The position numbers and the translations under genes are program-made. 64,000 bases of DNA from Ficedula albicollis (Eukaryota; Chordata; Aves; Passeriformes; Muscicapidae): assembly GCF_000247815.1 (NCBI RefSeq), contig NC_021677.1:59893762-59957761 (forward strand), given 5' to 3'. The notes beneath the pieces were generated by a model. It worked only from the letters and a program-made list of their open reading frames with translations, made no database searches and was not told where the DNA came from. Of this stretch, positions 10,965 to 26,150 are shown one piece after another. Each line of letters starts with the position of its first letter. The stretch's first letter is position 1.

Positions 10965-12989
10965 GTAAGAGAAAAACCCCTTTTTCCTTTACCCTTCACA
11001 TCTCCTGCTCCTCTCTCTGTGTGGCACAGTCCCTTGTGCAGTCGGGGGTTGGCTCCCAAGGTAAGCACAAAGCAGGTTCATTCATGAGGAGTGCCAGCTC
11101 AGCAGTGACAACTGGCATGTGTCCCAGGCAGTGTGACCTGAGTTGTCATTTTGGGAAAAATATGGACACTCCAAACCTCCTTCATTGCCAGAGCTTAGTG
11201 TTGTCTTGCTCCAAGGTTGGACCAAAAAACCCCAAAACTTCTTGGGTGAGATTGCTTTGGGAAATTGCAGTTCCCTTTGCCCAGGATGGGTTGGTGCAGG
11301 AATATTTGTCCTGTGGGGATAAAGGTATTTTCGCATCAGTCTGTTTGCTACTTCAGCATTTTTGAGTTCCACTTTTCTGACATTTTAAGAGGTGCACGGT
11401 CCAGCTATAGGAACCTGTGCTGGGAGTGTGAAGACAAACCTGCAAAGCCTCTATAAAGCTTTATGCAATTTATTCCTGCTGCACATAGAGGCCCTGTGTT
11501 TAATGACTGGACTGACTTACTCCACCTAGGACTGTGTTTATATGTGTGAAGTCCATGTGATTCAGGTCAAAGCTGGTGTGGGACAAGGTAGATCTTAGAA
11601 AGGAGCTTGTCCAGCTTGGCAAAAGGCTCTGGAATAATTTTACAGAATACTCAATTCCCAAGCCAAGCCCAGTCAAACACAGTGGGAACATTTCAGGTGA
11701 ATATGTGGAAGCTGAACCACATCTAGACAGAAGGTCTTTATGTCTGACTATTAGAGTTAGCTTTTCTGAGCAGCTCATCAAAATAAAAAAAAAACCCCAA
11801 AACCAGTCTTTTATATGTTATCACATATACCTGTGTGATTTCTATCACTTCTCAGAATGCATAATTCTGATTTAACCTGGAGGTTCTCCTCTGTGGTGCT
11901 GTTTCCAGCCTGCTTTAGTGATGCTGGCTTCCTTAATTGAATCAAAGACTGTGTTTCAAGGACTGTGTGGGAGGATTTCCAGACCTCTGTGGGAGGGTTG
12001 GCCTTTGAGGGGAGATGGGGTTTGCAGCAGGATTGATCCCTCCCTGTCACACTAAATGCTGCTTGAAAAACACAGTGTTGGCTGGTGGCTGTTCCAGGCC
12101 TGTTTCCATGTCCTGCTGTCCCACCAGGCTGCACAGGAGCTGTGGGAGGGGAATAATTCTGAGTTTTTAAGGGTTTCTGGTTGTCTTTGGCAAGCTGGGT
12201 GGAAGAGGTGTGTGGTGCTGTTGTGTATGACAATGTTTGCCATGAACTTTGGGGTGACAGAGGAGGTTATTCTGTGTCAGACACAGCTCAGCTCATGGTT
12301 TGTGGAGTCACAGCTGCATTTCCAGCTGTGGAGGAAGAGGCTCAGGATAGGAGCTGTGTATCTGGTTCAGCAGGCAAGGTGAGAAAGCAGGGACCAGGGG
12401 CTGATGCTGCTCCTCAGACCCTGGAAAGGGCATCTTAAAAGTTTCAGACAAGGAATAAACTGACTATTTGGTAAAAGGCAGGATTCTTCTGCCAGCTTAT
12501 GTTTTATTGACTTCCATGCACCTTGGAGGGAGCCCCTGTGAAGTGTGAGCTGTGTCAGCACCAGTGATGGGTCTGAGCACCCAAAGGACTGGCAGGATTT
12601 TGGTGTTCTCTGGAAGTCACCAGATCCAAGTGGTTTGTTGGGATTGCCTTTTGTTTTGAGGCTGCTGCAGTCAGTGCAAACATCCCTGAGGGAGAGGATG
12701 AGGCTGTGGCTGAGCTGAGTTCATTTTTAGGAGTTAGATAGGACTTTGTGCAGTGCTGTGCTGGCAAAAAAAGAGGGGATGCAGTGGGATCAACCTCTCT
12801 GCCTGTGACTCACCCTCTGATTCCAGCAGGCACGCTCTTATGTAAAGAGCCATTTATTCTTCTCCTGTCTAGATGCCCTCAGTGGCTCTCACTGCTCCTT
12901 CCCCATCTGCAGGGTGCTGGTGCTCAACACTTCTCCTAGGAGAAAGGGAAATTATTTCTGTTTTAGAGGCACAAACAAAATGGAACTAC

Positions 12990-13066
12990 ATGAGGAGATT
13001 GGAGCTAAATGATCTTGAAGTTCCCTTCCAACCCAAGCCATTCCAGGATTCTGTGATTCTGTGAAA
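12990..13066 (+). mobile_element. CR1 LINE 3' terminus
   Basis: A short sense CR1 end: AATGATCTTGAAGTTCCCTT, CCAACCCAAGCCATTCC and the diagnostic terminal repeats GATTCTGTGATTCTGTG. Only the last about 75 bp are present. Confidence 0.85.
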
Positions 13067-16000
13067 AGCAAGGACTTGCATGAGCTCACACTGGTAACCT
13101 AAGGAGCTGAACCCAGGGGATGAGAGAGGATTTCCTGGGAGTGAGTGGGGAATGGGAGATGCTTCTGCAGGAGTGGAGCCCTTTCCCTCTCCATTTTGTG
13201 CCAGGTGAGGATTTCTGCCCTGGTTCCCAGCTCTGGATTCGTGGACACACATCAGGACTCTCTGTGTCCATACCTGGGCCTGGCTGTGTGCTTCCTTATG
13301 GAGTGTATTTGGGAGAACAGGAAAGGTGGGAAAAGCACACAGCTTGAGTCAGCAGGACACAAGGTTGTTAAGAACAGAATAAATCCCCCAAACCTGGCAG
13401 GAAGCTGGAGGAGCTGCTCCCACTGTTCTGCTGGAGCACCTGGAGAGACCAGACTCACTGTGAAAGATTTGTCAAGCTTTAGATCTGCTGCATGCATGCA
13501 CGGGCTATTTTTTCTTTCAAACTCTTTTCCTCTAGGTGATTTTCATCTTTGAAAATCCAGTTCTCTTAATTTGGGGACTGCTTTGCAACTGCTGGACATC
13601 CCCAGAAGAGTTCTATGTGTCTCTTCCTCAATAGTGCTGAGATGTGAAGAATGTCCCTTATTGTGTAAATTAAGCAGGGTTTGGAAGGGGAAGTTGTTCT
13701 GCTTCACCTGGGATGCAGCATTGGAAAAGGAGACCTGATGGAAGGTGACAGTACCCAACAGAGAACAGGGTGAGGGGACAACATCCAAGCACCAAACTTT
13801 TTTGCAGTTGGCATTTTCCATTTTTAAAATACTTTGCACATGTGTCTTCCTCCTGGGGATGCTTCTGTCCTCTAGCCTTCAGAATTTTGACATTTAACAC
13901 TAAAATCTATCGTGCAGAAGAGTCCAGAAGTGTTGGAATAGCTGTTCTCAGGTCAGTCATTATGGAGTTTGCTTGCTCAGATGCCTGACATGCTGCAAAT
14001 CCCTGGAGAACAAGGAACTTGATCCACAAAACAGCTTGGCAGAGCAAGAGACAGTTTGGATTTTTGTAGTGGTCAATGAGAAGGCACTGGAGGAACAGAA
14101 TCATTAAAAATGTCAGTTCTGGGCAGTCAGATGGTCCTGCATTAAGTCCAGCTGAGCAAAAGCCATTTGTAAGCAGCAGTAACAAGGCTGACAGTTTTAC
14201 AGCCCATCAACTGCCTCTCCAACCAGCAATATATAGACAAAGAGTAAAGCAGAAAATGAGAAAATCTGTGCATTTATAACTTAGAATTTGACCCTCCAAA
14301 AGCCATCCTGGCAGCCTGCAGCTCTGGGGAAGCAAGGTGTGAATATGATTTGGGGTCTGGCTTGGTGTCCTGTTTTGGTGTCCTTTGCTTTCACAGGTTG
14401 CCACTGAAGGACAGAGCAGCACTTTTGGAGCTCTCTGCATTCTCTGTGAGGTGACTTTGGTGTCTCTACACTTGCTCCTTGATTTGTGTGTAGCTGGTGT
14501 GTGGTAGGCAAACACTGAATGCCTGGAGAGTGTCAGAGGAGCACAAAGCCCAGGTGTATAACTTGAATTTTCAGGGAATAAATAAAAATACCTAAATAAA
14601 ATTTTTCCCCTGCTCCCTCTTTTGTGATGCATTGCCAGGAGACATGCAGCTGGTTGAGGTGGGTTCAAACCTGGTGAACAGTTTCTGGTCCTTTGGTTAT
14701 TCCTCATGCATCTTAGAGCAGCTGGTCCTTGCTGTGCAACTCCAAGGAGATCAAACCCCTCTGCTTCTGTTGGTGGTGGCTTCTTCTCCCAGTCTTCAAG
14801 AGTGTAATTTTTGTATGTTTGCTAACATGGTTTTGCACCTTTGTCTTCACCAACCTGCAGTTCCACATTACACCTGAATTTACTCTGTGTGGTGGCTTGT
14901 ATGTATGCCAGGTACATTGTTTTATTCTCTGTTTTAACCTAAATCCATTTTTGTCCAGGTCTGCCTTTCTTTAGCTGACCCATTGGTGAGTTTTTGCATC
15001 CACCTGTTTATGGCAGTACAGGGTTTTAGCTTGTGAGAAATCACCTGAGTTGCCAGGTTCCACAGCATTTGTTTTTGATTCCCATCTGCACATGGAGGAA
15101 TTGTGCACAGGGGAGTTTGGACTACCTCTGTAGGGTAGGATTTAGAGATAAAAAAAACAAAAAAAAAACCAAACAGCAATTTAGGAAAAAGTTTATGAAG
15201 TGTGACAATATAATTCTCAACATGTAGTTTCCAAAATATAAACCATGTCTGTGTTTCATGTATTTTTGTGGGCAGGAGATTAGTTCTTACCAAAATGGAA
15301 GGTCGTAAAAATTCTCTCAGGTAATGACAAAACACTTGCATAATAAACACACTTTTGGAATGTAATTTTTTTTTTTTTTTAATGTAATGGATAAAAAATA
15401 TTTGCAGCTCTGAGCAGCTACTTAGAGAGAAAATAGCCCTCATTGTATTGCAGATCTGTGGTCACAAATTGCACTGCATAAACCATATAACAGATGCTCT
15501 GGTTAATGATGGTGAGGCAGAGGAGCAGAAGGACAGTAGTGGAAGATGATGAATGTTTGAAATGTCATTTTTACAGGAAGATAGGATTAATGCTTTTATG
15601 GGCAAAAATAACCAGCATTAGGAAGGCAGGAGCTGAGACTCAGAAATTAGTAATATGTTCTTTAACTGCTGCCCCAAATGGATCTATTTTAAGTACTCTT
15701 ACAGCTCATGGCATTGGAACATTGGAGTGCCTTTTAATCTTTAATGCATTTATCTCCTTCATCACCCTGGAAAGGCTCATCTGTGCTTTAAAGGTGGTGA
15801 GCAAAACCACAGAGAGTTTTTGCACCAGTGACCCCTCTGGTTTCACGAGGGAGCCTTTGGCAGAGTGGGGATTTGAAGGAGGGGAATTAAATTGGTGCTC
15901 GGGCATTGCCTTGCCCCCTTCTGGAGGCAGGATGTGCACACCTGCATTTCTCCCTGGAATGAAGCAAAGGAAAACTCTGAGAGTCACCATCCTGACAGTC

Positions 16001-16959
16001 CATAGGAATCCCAGGTGGGAAATTTTCCTTCCCCACCTGTTCCAGGTGCAATCCTGCCCTCTGTGGCCTTGCCCCATCACAGGAATTTGTGGGGGTTTTG
16101 TGGCACCAAGCACTGGCCGTGCAAGGTTTGGGTTCCAGACAGCTGCAGACAGAAATGAGCAGTCTCAGGAGCAGAGCTGATTATTTTTCCTGTCTTTCTG
16201 GGTGCTCCAAATAATTTATACAGTTCCATATGTTCCTTGCTAGCTCCCCTTCCCTCTCCCAAGCAGCAGTGAAGCTCCCACCATCAATCTGTGCCTAACT
16301 CAGGTTTCTGTCCCTCATGAGGGATGTGCACTCCCCTTGGAATTGCTTCCTTTTTACCTAAGAGATTGTTTGCAGTTTCATATTAATCCTGGAGCAGACT
16401 CACATTTAATCAGGTTTGTTTTGTCAAAGGGAATTCTGGATCCCATCTGTGAGCAGTGATGATCCTCTGTGCCAGCTCGGGGTGGCATTCACTGTTAAAA
16501 CAACAGAGCAGCTCCCAAGAGGGGACAGTGCCCATCAGGGATGGCTTTTGCTCCTTGTCACATCTAATTCCAAGGTGGCTTGGGGAGTTTGTCTCTCTAA
16601 TATTCCTTCTTTCTTCAACCTGCTCACTCCCTGTGCTGGGATCTTGGTCAGTGGGACCTTCCAGGGGACACAAAACCTGGGCAAGTCCGAGCCCTGTGGT
16701 CCTGACCTGCCAGCCTCTTGTGCTCTTCCCTTTTTCCATCCAGCACAAGGCTGCTGAGCCCTTGGGAATGAGGCCAGTGTGTGTTTCAAAGGGAAGGCAG
16801 GAACAGTGTGTCTGCTCTGTGAGCTGGGCTGGGGAGATTCCAGCCACGGAGCATGAGCCCCTGATGAGTTGGAGCCACCTCCTTCCTCTTGGAAGCACCT
16901 CAGCTCTTGTCCTCAAAGCAGAAATCAAGGCTAAGGGAAGGGAGCAGAGATGGGGGAAG

Positions 16960-17095
16960 TGGTGAAATCCCCATCCCTGGGGGATTTAAAAGCTGTATGG
17001 ATGTGGCAGTTGGGGACATGGCTTAGTGCTGGGGAATGGTTGGTCCTGATCTTTGGGGGGCTTTCCAAACTAAACAGTCCTGTGATACTATGAGT
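16960..17095 (+). mobile_element. CR1 LINE 3' fragment
   Basis: Sense CR1 tail: CCCCATCCCTGGGGGATTTA, GGATGTGGCAGTTGGGGACA, GGGGGGCTTTCCAAACTAAA and CCTGTGATACTATGA. Confidence 0.85.
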
Positions 17096-17914
17096 AAATC
17101 AGAGGATTGGAGGGTGTCTTGGTGGTTCTCAGCTCAGCTATCAGAAGCAGGTGACACAAAGCTGCTGCTCACAGTAATCAGGCTGATATTTTACCCTGAC
17201 ATTTTTGTTGGAGTGTATGGGGAAACAGCAGCACTAAAAACATCCTTGGATACATTACTTTGAAATACCAGCCCTTCCACAACGTTTATGCATCCAGTTA
17301 AACCTGTGTCAAAGGAAGACTGAGCCCATTTGTTACCAGCCCTTAAGTGCTGCCTCCAGGGGCTGGGGGAGGGTTTGGAGGCATTTTCTCAGTTTTGGAT
17401 CTGCCTTCCCTCTCCCTGCCCATGGAGAAGATAGAACCCCATCAGACAATGTCTTAAACTGAAGTTGGTGGCTACTGCAGGGAGAATTTAATCCATGGCG
17501 TTTCTGCTTCTTTTTCTTCAGTTTGGAGAGAGTTGGCATGAAGGCATGGAGAAATTATGTGCCAGTTGTGGGAGAAGAGGGGGAATTTTGGTCAGCATGG
17601 CTGGTTGGTGTGAGAGGTCCCAGTGACTGGGGAAAGTTTCTGATGGATGCTGGAAATCATGGAGGAATCCAAGTCTGAGGGCTGCTGCCAATCCTGCCTG
17701 CCCTAATCCCCACTGCAAAAATCAGAAGAATTGCAAATTGCATTGTTCAAAACTCCCAGGCTTCAGGGGTCCAACAAATCCCCACTACCCTGCTAGGCAA
17801 AAGATTAATTACCTGCAAGGAGGATTCAGCAGCTTCTCTGGTGGAAACATCTGTGGAAAACTCCCCTGCACAGCTCAGGTAGGGGAGTGTTGGGTGATGT
17901 GTACAGAGAGCATT

Positions 17915-18112
17915 AGGGGAGGTTTACTGAGGGGAAGCCTTCACCAAAAGTTGGAACAGACTGCCCAGGGAAATGATTGTGCCACCAGCCCTGGAAGTGT
18001 TCAAAAAACTTGTGGATATGGTTTGGTGATGGAAATGGTGGCTGGTGCTGGGTTGGTGGTTGGACTTGGTGATCTTTGACACCTTTTCCAGCATTAATGA
18101 TTCTGTGAAATT
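17915..18112 (+). mobile_element. CR1 LINE 3' fragment
   Basis: Sense CR1 tail, somewhat diverged: GGAACAGACTGCCCAGGGAA, CCCTGGAAGTGTTCAAAAAA, GGTTGGACTTGGTGATCTTT and AATGATTCTGTGA. Confidence 0.85.
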
Positions 18113-19304
18113 CTCCCTCCTTGGCTTGCTGGGTAGCACAGAAGGGCAGCTGCAGCAGCACCAGGCTCCTGAGCCTTCCCAGCACAGGCAGACTCCTAAA
18201 AGGCTTTCTGCTGCACCTCCAGTTGCTCTTGTCAGCCCAAAAAAGCAAAGCTGGAAAACTCAGGCACGTGTCTGAGTGTTTCTGACCTTCCCCAGCTGTC
18301 TGCCTCCATCCATCTGTTTGACACATTCTTTAAAGTTAGGATGTGTCTACCCTGGAGCATGACTTTGCATTTGCTGCTCCAGGTGATTTATCTTGTGTTT
18401 TTTTTTGCCTGGATTCAAGGATAGGGTCCATTAGCCTGCTCAGAGCTCCGTGCTCTGAAGGCTGGGCTGCATCTGCTGCCCCAGCACCGTGGGGCTCCTG
18501 CACACACAGGGAGGCAGGAATCCTTCTGGGCTGTCAGCTGCCTTGGATTCCTGTCCCCCTGCCTGCCAGCCCCACTGCAATGCAAATCACAGTGTCTTTG
18601 CTCTCTCTTTGATCTGCAGTAATCCTTGTCCTTTCCCATCCCTGCAGTTTGAGTACACACTTCTCAGTGTGCTTTGCCTCTTCTCCCACCCCTCAGTTTA
18701 TGTATGTCAGAAAACTTGGCTCTATTTGGACAGAGGAGCTGGTTTTGAGCTCCTCTCTCCCTTTGGATTTTAGCTTGATTGAAGAACAGGGCAGGGCTGT
18801 GCCTTCCCTGGGTGAGAGTTACTCATTTTTCCTTGTGTGCCTGTCTGGGTGGCCTTTGCCATGTAAAAAGAGGCTTGTCCTTATGTTGGAGAAATCACAT
18901 TTATTTTCTAATAGTGATCTATGCTGCAGTGCAAAAATCTGTCTGTTTTCATGGCATTCAAAAAAATGGAGAGAGGGGAATGTGAAGGTTCATCAGCCTT
19001 GAATTGCCTCTGTCTTTCTGGGGATTTACGTCAGAGGTTGATCTTTGGGGTTAAAATGTTGGCCCCATGGCAGAGGTGCTGAGAGAAAAATGGAGGAAAA
19101 TGCACTAGTAGCAGGGAGAGAGAGGGTAATTTATTGAGAGGGCAATTTTAAAATGTTCCTTCCTCAAGAGAATGTAGGTGCATTTTCTGCTTGGACAGTG
19201 CAAACCACAAATGACTGATGCTAAACCTGTCTCCCCTCTGATGTTCACTCAGATTAACACCCCTTAATAATCAAAGGAGATCCAAGTTATTTCCTGGAAG
19301 GATG

Positions 19305-19336
19305 CTCTCTCTCTCTAAATATATATATATATATAT
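19305..19336 (+). repeat. (CT)n(AT)n microsatellite
   Basis: Six CT units at 19305-19316, then AA, then nine AT units at 19319-19336. An ordinary compound microsatellite, likely to vary in length. Confidence 0.9.
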
Positions 19337-20123
19337 GTAGAAGTTCTACTCTGCCTCAGAGTTAGGAACATATATTGGAAATAAGCAAATTGCTCAGATT
19401 TTTGCCTGACAATAAAATAATCACCTCAAACATCCAGCAGTTGTTGTTTTGCAAAGATGCTGAGTATCAACATTAATCACAGACAGGGGTCGATATGGTG
19501 AGAATTACTGGAGGCTTTTGCTTTCTTTTTTTTCTTTTTTCCCTCCTTGTTTTTGAATAACTCTAATCACAGCCTAATAAGGGGTTTCAGCCAGGCTGCT
19601 CCCTGATATCCTATCATTTATTTTGATATACCAGCAGCACCATCTGTGCTTGAGGCTTTATTAATGTGAGGTGAGGCCAAGAGGTTCTCCACTCTGAGTC
19701 CATTTTGAGGTGCTTTTCCCAAACCCCCCTTTCCCCCGTGAGCACTCGGGTGCCTCTCTCTCTCAGGTGTGTGCATGGATGTGCAGGAGTGGCTGTTCTG
19801 TCCAGCAGTGTCACAGGCTGTGCTGCTGTCACTGTTCCCTTCAGCTGGGTGTGCTGCTGCACCCCTCTTAGCAGCATCCCAAGGTGATCCAGAGGATGCT
19901 CCAAGGTTCCTGCCAGGAGCACAGCCCAGGAATCCACCCCTGGCACATGTGGCATCTTGGTGACCCTCCTGTGCTTTTGCTGCGTGTGCCAGTTACTCCA
20001 GGATTTCCTTCTGCACGCTTTGGGACAGGTCTAACACCAGCAGGGGATTCCAACACCCCTCAGTGGCTTTGGTGTGTGCTTTGGTTTAGGGCTGAGGAGA
20101 GGTTTAAAGAACAGTGGGACTTT

Positions 20124-20369
<246 letters not shown>

Positions 20370-20696
20370 AATCCTTATGAGCCTGATTTTTTGCTGTTTC
20401 CATCGTGTGGGATTATGGCTTCCACAGAAAAATAAAACAAAATTTTCCTTTCTTCCATTTCCTTTTTTTTTTTTTTTTTTTTTTTCTTTTAATATAATCT
20501 GAATGTGCTTCAAGCTCCTGCCAGCAGTTCCCCTGGATATATTACACAGTGTGGGTGGGCAGGAGAGTTCCCCTGTCCCCATCTCCCTGGCATGAGCCAG
20601 GAGAGGTCTGCAGCTGCCTGGATTGCTCCTGAGGGTGCTGAGTCCCCTCTGATGGCCTGAGAGCTCAGGTGCTTCCCTCCTCTGCTCTTCAGAGCA

Positions 20697-20937
20697 TGGA
20701 AGTTAGATTGGATATTGTGAAAAAATTCTTCAACCAAGGTATTGTCCAGCCCTGGCACAGGCTGCCCAGAGAAAGGATGGAGTCCCCATCCTTGGAAGGA
20801 TTTAAAAGCTCTGTGGATGTGGCACTTGGGGACAGGGGTTAGTGGTGGCCTTGGCAGTGCTGGGGGAATGGCTGGACTTGATGATCTTAGAGGGCTTTTC
20901 CAACCTGAACAATTCTGTAGTTCTATGATTCTGAAAG
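20697..20937 (+). mobile_element. CR1 LINE 3' fragment
   Basis: A well-preserved sense CR1 tail: GGAAGTTAGATTGGATATTG, CCCTGGCACAGGCTGCCCAG, GGATGTGGCACTTGGGGACA, TTAGAGGGCTTTTCCAACCT and CTGTAGTTCTATGATTCTG. Confidence 0.92.
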
Positions 20938-22160
20938 CAGATTTCACCAACAGGGTTCCCAGGTGATGAGTGCTGGACCCTCCTGCCCTGTCCCCAGCCC
21001 TGAGCAGAGATGTTCCCCATCTGAGAGGTTCCCCACAGTCCCTCTAAACCTGGGATGAGTGCTCAGGGTAAATCCATGAGGAAAAATAGGGATTATTTAT
21101 GCCTGGGTAAGTAGGAGCTTAGATACTGTTTCTGAAATCCTGGAGAAAATCCTAGGGACAGTCAAGTTCCAGGGGGAAATTTAGGCTGGGAGTTGTTTTT
21201 ATTGTTAGTCCTGTAACCACAAGAGAGGGAATTTGAATGGCAAACTGGGGACTCTTGGCAAAGAGGAGAAATTAAAGCAAAGCCTCTGTTCCAAATCCTT
21301 ATGAGAGAGAGGGGAGGATGATACAGAAGGAGCACTGGCCTGGAGGGATGTGGGGGGATAAAGGAACAGAGAGAAAAAAAAAAGCAACCAGCATTTTAAC
21401 TCTGAGTTCTCTGCCATTCTGCCCCTCTGTGCATCTGGAAAGGGATACAGCAGAGATGGAAAGAAAGGAGATAACCAAAAGGATAAATTGACGTGGATAA
21501 CTAGAGGATTAATGGGATTCTGTGTGAGGAATAGCTGCAGAGATCTTGTCCAGAGCCCCAGAGTGCCAGGAGGATGAGCAAGGAGGGTGTTGCTGTGTCC
21601 TGTCCCATCCATAAACTTTTCCTAAAAAAAAAAAATGCTCTTGGTCACTGCCAGCCTCACTAAGCCAGGCTGACTTTTGGTCTGGCCCAAACTGCCTCAT
21701 CTGATTACAGCCAGTGTTGCTTTTTCACAAGAGCCCGTGAGCAAATCACTTCCCCACCCTGTGCCTGAGTCCTGGTGTTCATAGATGGCACAAATCCAAT
21801 TTTGGGGCTCATTCTTCCAGGTTCTTTTGGGCAGTACTGACTCTTCTTTGCATGTTTGTACAGCATTTATCACATGTGTGTGATCTTAGGTGATTTCAGC
21901 TCTCACAATAATAGAAATTAATAACAAGAAATTCATTCTCTTCCTCCTGTATTACATGCTTCTCATTAAATGTTCAGAGTTGCTGGGACAAAAATCTGTA
22001 TTGAAGCCTGTGACCCCTGGATCAGCAGTGGGTTGGTGCAGGCAGAAGAGTGAGGAAGGGAAGTATCAGCTCTGGGTTTGCCTTTCTCTGCCTTCAAAGA
22101 TGGGATGTGAAGCTCAGCTGATCCTGAAAACCATCCTCGTATTTTCTTCCTTTGGCACGG

Positions 22161-23165
<1,005 letters not shown>

Positions 23166-24227
23166 CATGAGTTCCCCTTACAGCCCTTAACCACGTGCTG
23201 GGAACAGAAAACCCAAAAACTGTCTGGTTTTGCAGACTGGCAGGGAGCTGTGACTCAGGAAGGGAGGGACCTTCCAAAGCACTTTCAGTGTCTTTCAAAT
23301 TCACCAGGCTCCATAAAACATTTTCATACTGAAATCAAAGAAGAGACCTTGTCAGTGATTTAACTGAGGGACCAAAGACAGGTGGCTGGGTGCAGATTTC
23401 AGTGTGAGGCTGTGTCATTCCCTTCCCTGGATCAGGACTTTGCATGTTTTCTCTTGTGGTCAGGTAATTTCCCTCTTGCATGGTCTTATCTCAGGGCTTC
23501 AAGGCAGAAAAGCTGCTGCAGTAGCACAGAAAGCCATGGCATTTCCAGCAAGGCACCAGCTCTGCTTTGCTCAGCTTCCCAGGGTCTTTTCGCAGTTGCC
23601 AGGTACCAAATGGAAATTTTCCTGAATGCATCAGTTTCCTCTGGATTCCCAAGGATGGTTATGGGTCCAACAGCTCACGTGGAAATGAGTGGGTTGTTGC
23701 TCCTTTGGTTCTGGTAGATCTGTTTATCTCTTTGAAATGGACTTTAAAAATGAGACTTCAGCTCCTGTATCCCTTTGGGTTCGAGTAAATGTGGACAAAT
23801 AGCATTTCTCAGTCTGGGGGGATTGATAAATCAGGATCTTGTGATGAACTGGTTTGAGTCAACACTTCTTTGGGTCTGTCAATCAAACCTGTAACTAGGC
23901 TGGATCAGTTATTGCCCAAATCTGTCAACTGATTCACAATATTAAGGCTGTAAACTGCTTTTCATGTTCAGGACTAAATTTCAGAGCTGCTCTGCAGTTT
24001 CATTGTTTTCTCTACCTACAAAGAATTTCAGATTTCAGGTGGCCCATAGAGGTTTTGTTTGTGCTGTGGAAAAGGCAGCTTTCCCCCTGGGAATTCTCTG
24101 TGCAGAATATTTGCAGTTAAAAAAAAAATTGCAGCTACTTCTTTAGAAGACTAAGGAGAGATTTTGACAACCCCAACCTCTTCCCTTACTAATATTTGTT
24201 AATCTTGCAGCTAAAGGAAGAGCTTGT

Positions 24228-24440
24228 GAATCACAGAATCTCATCTTGTTTCACCCCCTGCCATGGGCAGGGACATTTTCCATTATCCCAGGTTGTTCCA
24301 AGACCCATCCAAGCTGGATTTGAACATTCCAGGAGTGGGGCAGCCACAGCTTCTCTGGGAAAGCTCTACCAGTGCCTCACCACCCTTAGCAACAAGAATT
24401 TCTTCCTGGCATCTAATCCAAATATCTTCTCCTTTAAAAC
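24228..24440 (-). mobile_element. CR1 LINE 3'-end fragment
   Basis: Reverse-complement CR1: GAATCACAGAATCTCATCTT, CCTGCCATGGGCAGGGACAT, CACAGCTTCTCTGGGAAAGC, GCCTCACCACCCTTAGC and AAGAATTTCTTCCTGGCATC. The usual GTTTGGGTTGGAAGGG stretch is deleted near the end. Confidence 0.9.
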
Positions 24441-25948
24441 CACAGTGCAATCAGGCCACTACAAAAAATGAGTTTAAAAAGTGTCCTCAGGTTATTTCTT
24501 CCTTATAGTTTGTCAGTGATTTCTTTCTTTGTCTCTCTCTGCAGAATTTGTCTTCCTAGAGGGCTGAGACCACCCTTGTCAAGCCAACAGAAAAGTTTCT
24601 TTCTGTTTTTAGGAAAGCAAGCAGAACCTCGTGGCCCTCAGCACTTAAAACATAAAGACTTGCTGCTGCTTTGAGAGCAGATTGACCTCTGAGGCTTTAT
24701 CCAGATAATGCTGTGAAGGTTCTCTTGCATCAAATTGTTTCTTCATTATTTGAACAGATGATGGCAGCAAATTCAGGAGTTCACTCAGAGATATTCAAAA
24801 TATCTTCTTAGAGCCACATCATATCACTGTCCTAATCAGAGTGGGCTCTGGCCTGTTCCAATCAGGGTAATGCCCTTTCAGGGTAAGTAAATTGTTGCTG
24901 ATTATCTTAATCTGCTTGGAGAGACTCCAGACCTGTTCATTTCTGAGTGGAAGGACTGGAACTACACAGGAGCACTGCTCTGTGCCATGTGTGCTATAAA
25001 TGGGAAGTGTGGATTAGCAGAGGATCTGAGCATAAATCAACCTTTTCACTGTAGGGCTGTGCAGAGCTTGTCTGGGAGGTGATGGTGATTTTTTAAAGCT
25101 CAGTGGGTGGCAGCAAACTTCACCAAGATTTTGGGATATTAGTTTGTCTGCAAACCCTCACCTGTAACTGCTCGTAGGTGCTGCAGAGAAAGGAGAGGTT
25201 TTGCTTCACAGCAGCCCCTGGAACAGCCTCTCCACTGCAATCAAATTTAATATATGAGGACCTAGGTTGGAGGTACAAGACCTGAGGGATTGTTTGCTTA
25301 GTTTGGTGTTTGCCCTCTCAAGCCAGGGCAGCTCTCTCAGGTGTAGATAAAATTAGATAAAATCAGGGGAACCAGGAGCTGCAGACTCCAGGTGATGGCC
25401 AGGCACTGCTCCAGGTTGCTGCTGAGTCCCACCAGCACAGTTTTGCACCATCAGCCCCAGGAAGCCAGGTTTGCTTCTCTGGGGGTTGAATTTGGCCTTG
25501 TGCTTTTTTAAAATGCAGATCAAAAGAGCCCAGGTTCTACCACAGCCCACACCTCTAGCCAGTAATCAAAATTGCTCCTCTTCTTCAAAGCATTTCCCAT
25601 CAGAGTTTTTATAAAGTGTTTGAAATCAGCCAGTTTCCCCCATGCAGGCTAAAGAAGGAGCTGCCTTCTCCACCTTTTGTCTGCCCAATGTGTTTTTAGC
25701 TCCTTCATTTGGGTAAACCAGCATAAGTCACGTTCTGCCTCCTGCAAGAATTTTTGTCTGTCAAACTTGCTTTCTCCTCAGCCAGCATAGGCTCAGTGAA
25801 ACCTTTTTGTTTGATTGCCATCATCAGGTGTCTGGGTCATTATTACTGAGAAATACCCACAGAATTACACCTGTGCTGAAGATATTTGCAGGTTTTCCCT
25901 CTGTTTTCCTTGCTGGCTTTGGGTCTCCATTTGGCTGTAAACAGAATC

Positions 25949-26150
25949 AGAGAATCACAGAATGGTTTTGGTGGGAAGGGACTCTAAAGCTCATCCAGTT
26001 CCACTCCCTGCCATGGGCAGGGACACCTCCCACTATCCCAGGTTGCTCCAAGCCCCGTCCAACCTGTCCTGGAGCAATTCCAGGGATCCAGGGGCAGCCA
26101 CAGCTTCTCTGGGCACTCTGTGCCAGGGCATCACCACCCTCACCGTCAGC
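25949..26150 (-). mobile_element. CR1 LINE 3'-end fragment
   Basis: Reverse-complement CR1: GAATCACAGAATGGTTTTGG, CCTGCCATGGGCAGGGACAC, GGTTGCTCCAAGCCCCGTCC and CACAGCTTCTCTGGGCACTC, ending near CATCACCACCCTCACC. The 238-bp duplication begins inside its last bases. Confidence 0.92.

Noticed and set aside
15494..16180. 228-codon + strand ORF in the large intron
   Set aside because: No recognisable domain, no repeat-derived ORF signature and no splice or promoter support. It is long for chance, but a search against protein databases would be needed to revive it.
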